DNA from: Psococerastis gibbosa
Lineage: Eukaryota; Arthropoda; Insecta; Psocodea; Psocidae
DNA length: 64,000 nucleotides
Assembly: GCA_963971405.1 (NCBI GenBank)
Contig: OZ020487.1
Coordinates: 35,313,039-35,377,038, forward strand
Direction: 5' to 3'
Of the stretch, positions 12,801 to 27,800 are shown piece after piece. The notes under the pieces are model-generated. The model saw nothing but the letters and a program-made list of their open reading frames with translations. It was not told the DNA's origin and made no database searches. Position 1 is the first letter of the stretch, and each line of letters starts with the position of its first letter. The translations under genes and the position numbers were made by a program.

Positions 12801-15800
12801 ATGCCTTCTATTATTTCTTCTGTGGTGCAACTGACAAAATTCTCGTGTCGGAGCAAATGTCCCATTCAGCGAGCTATTCTTGTTATATGTAGTTATAATT
12901 GTACAAATTTAAAAACTCTTCAGTAATTTAATAGTAATGGAAATGACAGGATTCATTACATTGATTTCTCTCCTATTCTTCCAAGCTCAACTAAGCTACA
13001 GTTTTTTTAACCCATAACCCTACCGGCGAATGCCAAGACGGGGGTTTCCCCCGGGGTAAACCCCCCTCCCCCTTGAATAGAGAATACGTTTATATATGAC
13101 TGGCCAATTGCTGTTATTGGCGGCCACATATTGTACATGAAAATGATGACTGTAGAGGAAAACTTCTTCGAATCAATGGGAGATTTTTTATAGCTCTATG
13201 ATAGATGATTCCTGCCAAATGAATAAATAATAATAAAAATCGGACTGTTGGGGTGTCTGATTGTGTATTACTTCATGGCACTGGTACCTCCGCATTGTCG
13301 ATATCGATGAATATCCCCTTTAACGCTGTTTGGTTGGCTTTGTGCCTTAAATTAGTTTTTAATCTATTGTCACAGAATAAGCTTGTCTGTGTCGTAAAGG
13401 AAAAGAAAGAATATATATTTTTTTGTAACTGCAAAGGCTTTCAGTAGAATGCGGGCTGATGGGCCAAGGTCGATATGAAAGTGAACTTCGACCACGGCCC
13501 ATCAGCCCGATTCCACTGGTTCAAAATTTTCTTTATTAATTCCAATAAAGTGTTCGGGTTTCGTTTCCACAGAGGGAAAAGCAATGAGGATGCTGTGCCC
13601 CTTAGTCTGATGATGCATACTGCGGTGGAGGATACGTTTTTGTTGGCAGTCTGTAGGGATGGCAATGTTCGTGTTTGGTCGACGTCTAAACATCAGTGCA
13701 CGTTGTTAACTCGTTTTGATAGCAACTCGTCGCATGGAGGTGAGTAAATGAGTTAAGAACGGAGATGTTGGCCACCCCTGGATCACCATCAGTCAGTTTT
13801 TATATTTTATTTTATTTACTACGCAAGTTATTAGTTAAAGATTTCATCTACTTGGATAAATTATTACATACATAATATCGTAGGGTATTTTAAATTGGAG
13901 TCCGTGATTCCTGCGTTTGCGACCTATGTGGACACCCCCGGATGGACGCAGAACACCTCGCGTCATGCCCGGCGATTGACCACACACCAACAAATGAAGA
14001 CGAGTTTCAAAAAATCGCACGTCGCTACTGGTCAGCGCGTCACCAAATGGCCGACATGCCAAGGGTGGGCGTTGGCTAGTAAGTATTTTAAATTTTTGGC
14101 ATTGTGCAATTTTTTCAAGATATTATTGTTCTTGAAGTAATTACAGAACCAAACATTAAAAATATGTCAACGAATAGATAAGACCCGATCCGACGGCTGT
14201 TATTTAAATTTTGAGTATCAATCATCGAATCGGGCCTTGTCCCTTGCTGGTCTAATGGGATTTGATGATTGTGTGTGGTGGTTATTGAGTTGCTCCGCTA
14301 CGGTGGGAATACCCGAACCTTACCGAAGGATGTAAACAAATCCATGAGAGAGTTTTTTCAGTGACTTCGTGGAAGTGCAACATGATTAATAAGTATATTA
14401 TATATAAAAAATTGCACTTAATTCCACTACATAAATTTTTAATAGTAATAGCTGTTTCGGTGTAACACAGAAGGTGGTGTAGTTATTAATTAAAGGAAGT
14501 AAACAAATTAATAAGGACATAGTTGAACATACCTCAACTAAAAAAGTGCAACTTAAAACGAAAGAAAATCCCCTCGATAGAATCCTCACAAGGGAATAAT
14601 AGCAATAATTAAAATAATTTTAGTATAAATGCTCCGAAAGAGGCCCAAATAGCCAATATGGCTCAAGTGCATATGATAATACACTTACTGTTTGCCCAGA
14701 AAAGTTTGCAAATGTCCATGAAAATATCCCTTAATGCTTTACCAAGTCGGGGACAAGCCCCGCCTCTCCATGTAAATTCCCTATGCTGCATTTTCAAATC
14801 AGATAGAACTACTTTGCATGTGTTTGTATACACAAAATTTATGGGGGTTCCATTCCAAATTAAATGCATTAAGGTCACAAGTGGACATTGCTTATTTATT
14901 TAGCTAAAATTGTCGATCTGTTGCACTTTTTACGAATTCACGACTCCAATGTCAAAATTAAAATTAAAATTTTCTGAATGTTAGTTAATTGTCTTCAACT
15001 ATTGTAGTAACGTTTCCGCATGAACCGTTTGTGCCTTACCAAACGGTTTATGCGGAAATGTTGCTTCAGTTTCACTGCTTTGGCCTTCCATCTTCCTCTT
15101 ACTAGGCCTGCTTCCTTTGGTAAGACTTACCACTCTTTTCTGTGGTCTGAATGCCCTTAACATCGAAATTAACTGTCTACTTTCAAATTGATCCATTTTA
15201 TAATACAGTATAGTAAGATGAAAATTTTATAAATTTCTCAAATTCAAGAAACGCACTAATAATATTTATAACAATAAATATTGCTTTGATTTTGTTCTAT
15301 GATGCCCCTAAGACCGTTCCACTAACGGTGCTACAGCAGTTGAAGACAACTAACATTCAGAAAATTTTAATTTTAACATTGGAGTCGTGAATTCGTAAAA
15401 AGTGCAACAGATCGACAATTTTAGCTAAAAAAAATAAGCAATGTCCACTTGTGACCTTAATGCATTAAATTTGGAATGGAACCCCCATAAGTTTTGTGTA
15501 TACAAACACAATTAACACATGCAAAGTAGTTCTATCTGATTTGAAAATGCAGCATAGGGAATTTACATGGAGATGCGGGACTTGGGAAGGCATTACGGGA
15601 TATTCTATTGTGCATTTGCAAACTTTTCTGGGCGAACAGTACGCACCCCAATATTAAGGGGAAAAAATGCTCATTGAATTTCCATACGCAAATCTTAATT
15701 GTACATAATTGTCATTGAAATTGCAGCTCAAAACCATGTAATTAAGAAAGCAGTTGGATCTGGGAATCAGTTGATCTTCGCGATTCTTCATTGTTTTGGT

Positions 15801-18800
15801 ACTTACTCAGTTTTTCACATCATTCAAACTACTGTTGATGTATTGCGTTCCAAAATATTGCATAGCGTCCGCGTTCCCAAGGTTAGTGTCTTATTTCATA
15901 TCTATAAGCAACACAGCCATCATGTTGAGTTTGTAGTTTGAATATAGCCTGTTCCAAACTGCCGAAAACATGGTAGTGTGCACAGCGTTGGCAGGGAGAC
16001 ATGATAACGTACTGAGACTATACTAGTCAGTCTAAGTGTGTTTCGAGTCCTGGTCACCTCTGAATGAATCGTGTAACTTTACTATGTTCCCCAAATAGTT
16101 CAGGATCCACTATAATCAGGAGGTCCACCCTGTCAGTCAACACCCCTTCTCCCCCCGTCAGGCTGAAAGGGTTGCTTAAAGCAGAAATGCTGAAAACAGG
16201 CGTTCGAAAACAAAAATCTTGCTTTTTTGTAACATTGTAACATTACCTACATGTTAATTGCAGAATGAGGACGTGGTTGACTTTGCGGTGACCATCGCTG
16301 GTGAGATCTGGGCGTTGTTGAGGTCTGCAGGGGGCGAGGCCAGCCTGGCGCTTTGGCGTGACCAGGAGTGGCAAGACTGCGAGCTAGAGACGCCTTGGTC
16401 CCGCCAAGAGATCCCCATAGACCCGGACCTGGACGCAAAGCAGGCTTATTCGGACTTCTTGTTTCATCCTGGGCGTTTCTCTGTGGCCGTCATCAACAAA
16501 GCTTTGAGCGTAAGGGCGCAGATATGCGACTATTTTCCAACTGGCGCTGTTGTAAATTATTGGCGATGGTGCATTATTATTTAAGAAAGGATCAGTTTGA
16601 CTTACATTGCCTGTGTTATAGTCATTGGGGGCAGTACACTCTCAGTCATCGAGTTGCCTGACAGCCGGTTAGGTCCGTGGTCGATTTCAATCGGAAGAAT
16701 GGTAGGGCGAATCCTCAAGGGTATCGGATTTACTCAATGATAATTCAGAGTAGCATACAAGAGCAAGGAGTCAATTGTTAAGAAACCATCAGCCCTTCTC
16801 AGGACTAAGCCTGATGATGGGAGTAACACCCACAATCGTCACCCCCTTCCCCTGACAATGGACTCCGCCCTAATTGTTCGATGACTATGAGGCCTTCCTC
16901 TAATAACTATTAACACAACACAGTCCAAATAACTCTTGTTTAAATACTAACTTATGTTCACAATTATTAACAGCCGTTCAGATTCTACCAAAAAGAAGGA
17001 CAATGTGACAATTTATGCTTTCAACCGCGTTCTAATATTTTCGCCAGTGACAATTGCTCTACTTTTAATTAATCTACAATACTTAGCTGTCCTCTATTTA
17101 CACTTTGATGCCTATATTACAGGACTAGTTGTTCTTATGGTAGTAGAGTACAAACGAAAGTCTGTCGCCATGCAATCAATCAAACCCTGTATTTACATAT
17201 AGACTGCTCTGCATGCGTTGAAGTTTGACAGTTGCTGGATCATCAGCAGCATTGGAAGATTTTTTTCGCTTTGCTTTCCTTGTATGAGTTCCTTGTATGA
17301 TATTTCTACCTTGCCAAAACTGTATATATAGTTGAAATTGTTTTCAGATCTATCGCAAATCGAACATTATCTCAGATTCGGGAATTTCCGCTCAAATGCT
17401 GAAGGAAAGGGTTTGCGCGGTTGTTGATTCGGAAGTGCGAGGGGAGTTGCGGGAAGTTGAATGCTCCGCAGAAGAAATGAGCCAGCTTCAAGCAAGGTTA
17501 GTTTCATGTACCGTCACACAGTAGTGAAGTGTGAAATATAAAAAAAAATGTTATAGAAATATGCCTCTGGAATGCCAATCCAAACATACCTAAACGTAAG
17601 AGGCATCGAAGACTTAGACAAGATTCGTTAATGTCTGATTAAAAGGTTAGAATTTGCCTATGTTAAGCAAGCATTATGAGCTTGTCTTTTGACGCTTGCA
17701 ACCCGGTGTAGGCTGACATCGCAGAGTCGGGAGTTAATTTGGCTTCATAAAACCTTCCTATAGTATTTCATAGACAGAGATGTAAGGGCAAGGACAGGCC
17801 CGCAAGCACAGGAAAAAAGTGGGCCACCCTTATTGACTCGCCAATACCCAGGTCCCCGCCGAAGGCAGTGAGCGTTGCTGTTCTCAGGACCACCACCGGC
17901 TGACTACCTCCCTTCCCACTTGCATCGCATCGGGATCCATCTGCCCCCTGTGTACCGAAGGCGAAATGAATTCAGAGCATCTACCCGAGTGCCCAGCCCT
18001 GATAGAAGACGGGCAAGACCAAATGGACTACATCTTTCGGGAGACAGCAAGAAGATACTGGTCACCAACTGGCTAGCCTGCCAAGGGAGGGCGTTGGGTA
18101 GTAAGTAAGAATTTCTCACAAATTGTTTTCTGTTTTAGCGCTTGGCAGAAATTTTGTTCCTGTGTAATTGAATACCATGAAAGTGCTTCCCGGCCTCTGG
18201 GCCTGATGATTCTCTGCCACAAAGTCTCCACCATGGAAAATTCCCAGCTGTACCGCTCTACGAATGAAGACCCCTCAGTGGACCAGGTAAAACATTTTTT
18301 TGTAAACTAAGATCTTTGTCGCTCTTTTATTATTCTTGAGCAGTTCTTGCATTAAAATTGAATACTAATATGCTAATGAATATGTATTATGACAATAGAG
18401 TTCAAAACAACAAAAATTATTGTTGAAGTGGATTCTACTTTTTAAAAAAATGAAATTTTCATATTTACACTAATATCAAAGATTAATATACATAATACAT
18501 ATCCATTTATATATATATAAATATAAATAATAATATAAATAATACATTTATTTTAAGAAGTTAACTATAATTCTTTTGATATTAGTGTGAATTAGAAAGT
18601 TTCCTATATGTACATGTAGAATCGTTTGAGCCAATAAACCGGGACACTTTTCCAAAAGTTAGAACTCCATTCCCAAATGCATTACGCCAAAATAAAAATT
18701 AAATAAATTCGAATCGGTTGTAGGAGGATCGAGAAGATGACGAGGATGATGAAGACAGCGAATGGGTCACGTCCGGGGTCGTTCTTATCAAGAAATCACT

Positions 18801-21800
18801 CATCTCGCTAGTCCGTCCTTTGGATCCCATAGAAAGCTTCGTATTCAAACTTGCGAAAGGTAGCTTAACACGTCTATTATTATCGTTGTATTCATTAAGG
18901 GCCGTGCCCACCACCCTTAAAAATGTCTCCGTATAGAATACTGGACGGCACGCACCGCCATGTAACACACCGTCCAGTATTCCTTGCCGAAATATTACCG
19001 AGGGTGGTAGGAAACGGCCCTAAATTGAACTAATGTTATGCAAATGAATGAACCCACGATAACAAATTATATTAAATAAAGTTCAGACTTTTCATGATTC
19101 TCTAATTTCGGTTATAATGAGGAGGTAGCTTATTCAACGTAAGTCAATTTAAAATTCATAATTAAATAAAGAATTGCCTTTATGCAATTAAGTAGCTCGT
19201 AGACCTGTTTCGTTTGATGGTTGTATAGCTCTGCTAACCTAATTTGTCTAACGAATCTTGTCGAAGATTGATGATCATCATGGAAATTGTTGTCCAGATG
19301 ATTATACTGGAGAATTGGAATGCCGTGGTTTCCCGTTGCCTTGTGCTTCCTTTTGCCGTTATACTGGAGAATTGAAATGCCGTGGTTTCCCGTTGCCTTG
19401 TGCATCCTTTTGCCGTTGACCCTCCATTGAGTTTCTCTGCCTTCAAGGCCAGTTGCCCAACCAAATAATAGATAAGTAATCCATATCCCAATGCATTGCA
19501 TTCCATGCCGTTATTAGTGTGTATTATTATATTTATCGACTTTGATGGCCAAGTGGTAACGTGCTTGCACGTGTGCGAGTCTTTACACGCCATGCGATCG
19601 GAGACGTGTCGTAACGCAACACGGGTACTAACCTACAGAGGCGACTGAAGAGGTCAAGCGGATTTATTCATTAACTTGTTTGTATGCGATTAACCTTTAA
19701 AAAAAAAAATGTCGGCCCATTCTAGCATTTGCAATTGTCTCATCGATCAATCCAGTGCTTTAGTAAAGTGAAAATTAGCCGAAATTTAACTCTAGGACAA
19801 TTCATGGTCCTTGGAACTATTCTAACTTTTGTATAACTGCACCTGTACTAGTAGGCAAATAGGAAAGCACGTACGAGTTCACACGTTCTTTATTTATGTT
19901 CAGTTACCAGTTATGATACTAACTGTAAAGCTTCTTAACAGTAATCCAAAAATTGAAGTCAACGAGTTGTCCTTCGATCCTGTTCTTGTCTCATATTTTT
20001 CTATTAGTATTGTTTTTTTCTCTTTTATTTATTTCATTCTCATTTTCACTTCAGTATTTACATATTTGCTTATTTATTTATGTTGTTGTTGTTATTAAAG
20101 ATGAAGAAGAGTCATCTGATATGATGCAGCTATTCTCTGTTACTACGTATTTGGATGAAAATCTACCCGAGGACTGCAAGCTCAATTTTGACCGAGGTCT
20201 GCGGCAATTGCAGTCACCTATTCAAATTGTTGCGGAGCTTTATGCGCGGGAAATGAGTATTTCCGATGAAGAAACGGTAGGAAACATTTTACGAAGCAGA
20301 TTTTGCAATAAAACCGATGGTTATTTTTAGAAAATACACGGAAAGACTAGAATGACTAGATACAGCTTTTTGATGGATTTTTTGCATAATTTCAATTGAA
20401 TTTCTTGTGTAGTAGATTTCACAGTTTAGTAAAAACTCAAAGTGTCCATGATGCTAAAGATATTTTGAAGCGATAATGTAAAAATGAAATATAACATAAA
20501 TTTAAATAAATAGATAAAAAATTCTATGAATTGTAAGTATTTCAGACCATTATTTATAATTATTGTTTTGTAAGAGTTATAAGGGCCACGACGCAAGTCC
20601 CATTCACAGGGTGCACTTAGTGTGGCCCTTGGATATTTATTAATTGTATTGCGTTTTTTGATTAATAAAAATACGTTTAAAAAAATATCTTAATTAATAC
20701 TTTCTCCTGCGATGTCACTGCGTGCATGAGTCTCAACAGGAAGCTTTTTGCTTCTATGAGCTATGCCAAAGTACTAGTAGATGATTAAGCAGTAAATGAT
20801 AGATTTACTCATGTTCTGGAGAATAACCTGTTATTATTATTTCAGATAGGAAGTCTGGATCTTGCTAACAATATCGCGATAAATCTGGAAAAAATAAACG
20901 ACCTCGAAAGCGTTGTAACCGCGTTCCTGGAAGCGATCGATGTCGGGCAGCCGGATCTCGACGAAGCAGAGTCATTGGAGCGCTCCCGCTGGCTCCTTCA
21001 CTTGGGCCACCTGTACTCCTCACAACTCGGCATTAGCTTTGCTGCTGCCAGTCTCTCACAAATCATCTGGGTCCGGTAAGTAAAGGGCTCTTTCGCAGAG
21101 CTGAGTTGAAATAGCCGACATTACGCACAAGCTCAGGGAAAACCCCCTGATGGCAGGGCACAGTTCATCTCTTGAAATGGGTTGAGTAGATAGCGGTTAT
21201 AGGAGATATGGCAGAACTCACACTCACCGGCCAAAGGCCTTAAACGCCAGCGCCGCATCGTCAACCTCACAAATAGAGAGTATGAGTTTATATTGTAGCA
21301 TTTTATAGTATATAATACTGAATAAAAAATAAAACTAACTGAGGTGGAAGAGTCCTCGTTTTCTACCAAAATTAGAGGATCTGCGCGGTTAAGATAATGC
21401 AGCACGGCATAGATCGTGGGTTCGAATCCCGGGTTTTCCTTGGCGATTGCCACGAAAGTACATTCTTCCTCCTACTAGTTTTTCTAACAATTCTAACTGG
21501 AGATCCACTGTACTGAACTGTACTGCCAGGATAGGGTGTGTAAATTCTGTGATAGACCCAGACCTTAGAAAACCCCCGATTGAAGTGAGAGCGGCGAGAA
21601 ATGCTTCTAACTTCCCTAAATTGCTTAGAAATCATCTCTTAGAGAAAGATTTCTACACTGTCACTGAGATTTAATTATTAAGAAAAGCGCAGAAACCACA
21701 GGAAAATAAAGCTAAAGCAACGAAACAGATCGTCTCTCTAGAAGTCCTAGATTTAAGACCACTTTTCACATAGGCTATAATTACGGGAATACTAAAAAAA

Positions 21801-24800
21801 CGGACTCAACAATCGGCGTCAACATGACAACCTCACCCGACACAAGGATCTACTTCTACCCTCCCAAACAACTTCAGCTTTAAATCAGAGACACTACCCT
21901 TATCTCGCAATACGACTTCTCAACGCACTGTTAGAACCAGGGTTCGACAGAGAACTACATACATCAATGAAACACATTAAACAATGAATTCAAACGTTAC
22001 TGATGCACATAGGAGAGAAATTTATAGAAGACGCACGCACTAATCTAACATACACAACAACTAAAGAATTAGCTAATCCAGCCCCTTTAAACGCACTACC
22101 CCTTTTATGTTTACCTATCTGATTATGAATGATTTACTCCACATCCAAACACAAATTTCTACAGTTGGGTGGGGTATTCAACGTCAAATTTTTATTATAT
22201 TACTGAACTAAATTGTGCTATTGTGAATAAGAAATTTTGATTTGACTGAACTGTGTGATGTTACAGGTACAACCTGTGTCGATCTATTCTAATCTTGGAA
22301 CACATGCTGCAAACCAAGTCACTTCAACAGTTCCAGACAGACCCTCGGCGCAGCCATATCTCGCAAGCAGTTGTGGAGAGAACTGCCCATCTCACTCAGT
22401 GCTACTTTCTTCTCCTCTGGATCTCAGAAACACCCATCCACCAGGTTCTTCAGTTAGAAAATGTGTAAGTAATTTTCAGTTAATTAAAACAGCCGTCTAG
22501 TTTAAGGCGGAGCTTTCCAAATAGGTACTTTCTAATCTTACGGTTAGATTTAATTAATTAATTTCTCTGCAAATATGTAAGAATGGCCATATGATAAATT
22601 AATAAACGAAAACTCAGACTAATCAAATGGAATATTGTGAAATGATGACGGTTCAACATGATATGATTGATCGCAATATGAACATTTTACTGTCTTAAAG
22701 TGATTAACCTTATTTGTTTTAAATTAAAGGGAAACCAGTGTGTCAATTCTGAAGCTGAAGGAAGACAGAGGTGGGCTCCTGGCAATGCGGCGCCCATCCA
22801 CGAGTAACACGGTCACGTTGTTGCACCTGTTTCTGGAGAGCACTGCGTCCGCCATCGTGAGACTTATCCTCTCGCGGAAGGAGATACCCTCGCAACTGGT
22901 GCCAATCTGGCAACATAGCTTCCTCCCGTTTTTACACGCGCTCACGCAACTGATGTATCCTTTTCAATTTGAGGAAATAAAAGAGCTCGACAAAATGAGT
23001 AGAATGCATTTTGCAAAACCTGGGTATTAAGTGTGTTACAGTCATTTTTTGCCGAGGTGACGGTTAGGTCTCTACTACACATTATTTGGTGTGTTGAAAT
23101 ATTAAATATTCATGTTAAACAGTTTGGAAAAAATTTTAGTTAAAGAAATAGCCTAATTTTTGATGGCATTTAATTAGGCGTAATTATTTGGTTTATTCGG
23201 AGGTAGACGTGCTTTATTAAGATACGATTAGCGTATATTTACTGTACCACTTGTGCCCCTTCTGTTACTTTCCTTAATTATAATTGTAGCTGGCCTGTGT
23301 GTAGCAACACTATATTCCCAGAATTTCTATTGTATTCCGGTCAACGACTGCTTGTTCAAGAGTATACAAGGCTTCTCAGCAAGTGGTGCCACAATAACAG
23401 CTATACAAGTAAGTTTCCAAAACTCTTACTATTCCAACCGCCTTACTATCTCAATGGAACCATTACACTAATATAGGGCTCTGAATATAAACATGAAGCG
23501 AACGACAAATACTATACTACAGGTTGAAGGTTAGGCATTTAAAAGTTTGTTATCAAGGAGGGATTACGTTCATTCTATTGTATGTCATGCCATCCTGACA
23601 AAGTGAATATAATAGACCAGCCCCCTGATCATGGCGATAATATTACCAATAAATACCATGTCTCGTGATGGGATTAATTCAATTGTTTAAAATAAATGAA
23701 AAGCAAATTTCACAATTTTTAAATTGTGATGGGGGCAATGCTAAACAACTGAACTGGCGCGACGCTGCCGTAGCAAATATAAACACACATCGCCCTAGAA
23801 ATAAACAAGTTTTAATATTTTGAATTAATATATTAAGGATTATAAATAATTTGTCTAAATCTAAGGCAGAAAAAATGAAGAAACCCACCAAAAATATAGC
23901 TGAAGATAATTAAATTGTTTGAATTTGAATTTTCCGCGCTTAGCACTGCGACGATTACCAACATCAAAAATTACAAAAATCTGCTTGTCTTTTATTTTAA
24001 ACAATTGAATTAATCCCATCACGAGACATGGTATTAAAAAACCCCGGGATTATATTCGCCATGATCAGGCTGCCGATGTTGTGATATTCCCCGGCGTATC
24101 AGGGTGAATCACTCTTCCCTGATACTTCTTCTTCGGCCAAGGCCGCCCTTGGCTGGCAGGCCATTTGATGCCGTGCCGCATAGTAGATCTGAGCCATTTC
24201 CTCCTGTTTCATAGTTCGGTTTTCTACCTCGATGCCATAGCAGCTGAATAGGTGATCGGTGAGGGAACCATAGAAGGCGCCAACCGACCTGGGCGCCCGA
24301 GAAAAGAGTATCTGCAGCAAGTGATGGAGGATGTAGGGACCAATACATACTTGGAGCTGCCAGGATCGAGAGGAGTGGAGGCATCGATGTCACATGTTGC
24401 TGCCAACCAGGCAGCCGATAAGATAAGATAAGAAGAGGTGATGGGCGTTTCCTTCCTTGATACAGCACCGGGCTCGCATATTCCTTTGCTGGCGTGTTAC
24501 AAAGTTTTGTCTTCTAAAAGTGAATGCCCCATGCCTCTAGGATAGAAAGGTTTCCACATTATCTTTAAGGCTTCACCATTAACTCATCCGGTGAATTTGC
24601 CATTTGCAATTTGCCTTTACGTACATGAATCACAAGGTTTGTTGCCTATTTCCAGGGAAGTTTATTGCCGCTTGCGCTCTGATGGACACCGGTGAGCACT
24701 TGAAAGCTTTCGACTTGTTCATCAAAGCTTCTCACGGGGTTCTAATTGATGATTTCCTGCGCCGCAGGGTGGTTCGCTCCCAGGATTCACTCAATAGGCT

Positions 24801-27800
24801 CCTCGTCTTGTATTACGTCCAGGTAAGCAAAGCCTACGTGTTATCATTTCGTTGGTGAAACTTTAGAATTACGACCAATGAATTTCGTTAATGGATACTA
24901 CTGACGATGAACCAACGATAATAGAATAGATAGATAGATAGCGGTGGAGAGGAAATGGCAAATGTGGCCGAATGAATGTGATCCAAGCAGACTACAACCT
25001 GGAAATGCTTCCTGTTTCATTTCCCCCTACGTTTCACCGTTATCGGCAATACTTAGCTTGTGGTTAGGCGTCATCTATTCTATTTTATTATCGTTAGACC
25101 CCCGATGTAGGGTTCCAAGCAAAATAAAAATTAATAAAATATAGCAGGCACTGAAGTTCTGTGGACTTAACATTGGGTCTCTGGCGATCTTACTAGGTTA
25201 AGTTTCACTATGATGGAGTTATGACGAGAACCTCCCGAAAAATCTCTGAACAACTTCCGGATCATTGATTGACTGAGCCGCGGATGCCCCGCCTGCGATG
25301 AATAGACATACTTTCTATCGACACATTGTAACATGTGTGAACCATGTCCGTGAATCAGTCAATTTTATGCATGTATAATATAATATACAAGGATCATTTT
25401 TTTTTTCAACCTCTGATAGGCTTTAAATAAAAGACTAAGATCATATAAAACAATAATTTTATTACCAAGATTGATACACTTACGGTTACTTTTATACATA
25501 AGCACCGAAGAGATTGAGACATTTGTCATATCTGCGGACATGCTTTTCTCTACCCTCTACAAAGAAAGTTGCCGCCAAGGAATTCAAGTAGGCCTTGACG
25601 TTGATTTGAAGGTCCTCATTGGTTTGAAAGCTTCCCGCCAAGCCATGTCTTCAGTTCAGGACAAAGATGAAATTCGCTTTCACTTCCATTTTTTTCCTTA
25701 ACTGAATTCAATGAAAATGAATTCCAGTAATCCTTGGCGTTGGTTTGAACGTTCATATTGGTTTGAAAGTGCTTCCCACCGAGCCACGTCTTCAGTTCAG
25801 AAAAAATATGAAATTTGCTTTCACTTTCATCTTTTTCCTGAACAGAAGACGTGGCTTGGTGGGAAGCGCTTTCAAAGCAATAAGGACCTTCAAACCAACG
25901 TCAAGGCCTACTTGAATTCATTGGCGGCGACTTTCTTTGTAGAGGGTAGAGAAAAGCTTGTCCGCAGATATGACAAATGTCTCAATCTCTTCGGTGATTA
26001 TATCGAAAAGTAACCGTAAGTGTATCAATCTTTTGGTAATAAAATTATTGTTTTATATGAACTTGTCTTTTATTAATAGCCTATCGGAGGTTTGAAAACA
26101 AAAAACCTCGTATAATAGGTAAAATACACCTTGCATACAACTTGCAGGTAATGAAGTTGTTCGAGCAGCAAGGGTTACACGATCTAGTGGTGGAGCTCGC
26201 AGGAACGGCCATTGCCGCAGCCGAGCCGGACGAGCCTGAAATCGCGACGTTGCACTCGGTCGCATTTCTGCACCGTCTCGAACTCGGCCAATACGCGGCC
26301 GCCTACGATGCCATGCTCGCCAACCCCGATGCCGAGCGGCGCCGCCACTGCCTGCAGCAGCTGGTCGTCATGCTCGTTGACGCGCGCAAGCTTCCTGTTT
26401 TGATGACGTTTAAGTATGACGGTGTTCGTCCAGAGTTGGAGCGCATTGTCGAGGCTCGGGCGCGATCCCTGGAGGTTCGAGACAACCCTTACTACAGTTT
26501 TCTGTTTGCGTACCACGCCAACCGTGGTAGTATGCGGAAAGGTGTGTAAATAATTCTACCGTGATAATGATACTAGATTTGATTCTAATTACAAGTTTGT
26601 GCCGTAAATTATCCATGGGCATAGCTTATGGAGACACTGTGTAGGAATCTGCAGTCCGAGCAATTTGAACGCTGTGCATCCGATTTCAGCTATGTCTAAT
26701 GGTCTTAATACCGTGCACATGTTAGTGATAGCCTAAACCAACAGAATCAGAATTAATTATATTGTATTAAATAAAAAGAACAATGTAATTGGTAACACTG
26801 ACATATCAAACAAATTATCAGAATTAACGAGAAACAGCGACTCATATCTGCACTTGCCACTTGGTTAAGTCGTGCTTTCGCCTTTCACACTGCGTCAAAG
26901 GTAAACTTGTTTCTTGTCCATTATCGCTTGTAACCGGTGTAGGTTGACATCGAGGACACATCAGTTTGCCAATGACCAAAAATTCATTCGGAAACAATAC
27001 AAATAATGTCCGAAATCCATGGGATCGTTGGCATTGGACAAGGGACCAGTAGGTGCCTCTATAAGTAGGCCTAAGTTCATAACAATATATTGATATACAG
27101 CATATAATATATATCAATAACAAAATCGTTATATACATACACATGTATATATACAGTCTGAGAAGCACATACAATTGGAGAGGTCATAGAGACATTTAAA
27201 AAAGACACAGGTAAGCTTGGGTCCTAACGACAGTCGAAAGTTATACACTTCTATTTACCAAATTCTTCTTCTTCTGGCTCTACAGCTGGGCTTTGACCTG
27301 CTCAACAACAATTCTCCATTATTCTCTGTTTCTAGTTCGTCCTTCCAGCAGTTTCGTGGACGTACCTGGAGTCTTCTTTCCGTCATGCTTGCTTGGCACA
27401 CTTTGTTCGGAATGTCCTCTGACATTCCTACAACGTGTCCCAGCCATCTTTGACGTTGTGTGTTTACAAAACCTACTATACTATTGAGTCAATTAGTTCG
27501 TCTGCTTACTGTAAACTATGGACTGATGGCAGACTGTCGACAGGACCCAAGCTTATCTATGGGTAGCACTTAACCACAGAAACGATTACTCCTACTTTGT
27601 GGGTACCACCCTAAAAAACTCGAGGTGTGCTTATTTTTACAGCGGGTTGTGTAATGTACGAGCAGGCTCTTCGCCTCTCTTCAGATGGAACCACCATCGC
27701 GCTTGCTCTCCAGAGTAACTGCCTTGTCGCAGCAATCAATTGTCTATCACTCGTTAAACCTGAAGATGCCTGGATTGTTAAGCCTGTTTTCTCTTCCGAA

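Noticed and set aside
19130-19593. Minus-strand ORFs of about 120 residues with a repeated peptide
   Set aside because: The repetition comes from a 57-bp DNA duplication in a NUP160 intron; no domain, no splice support.
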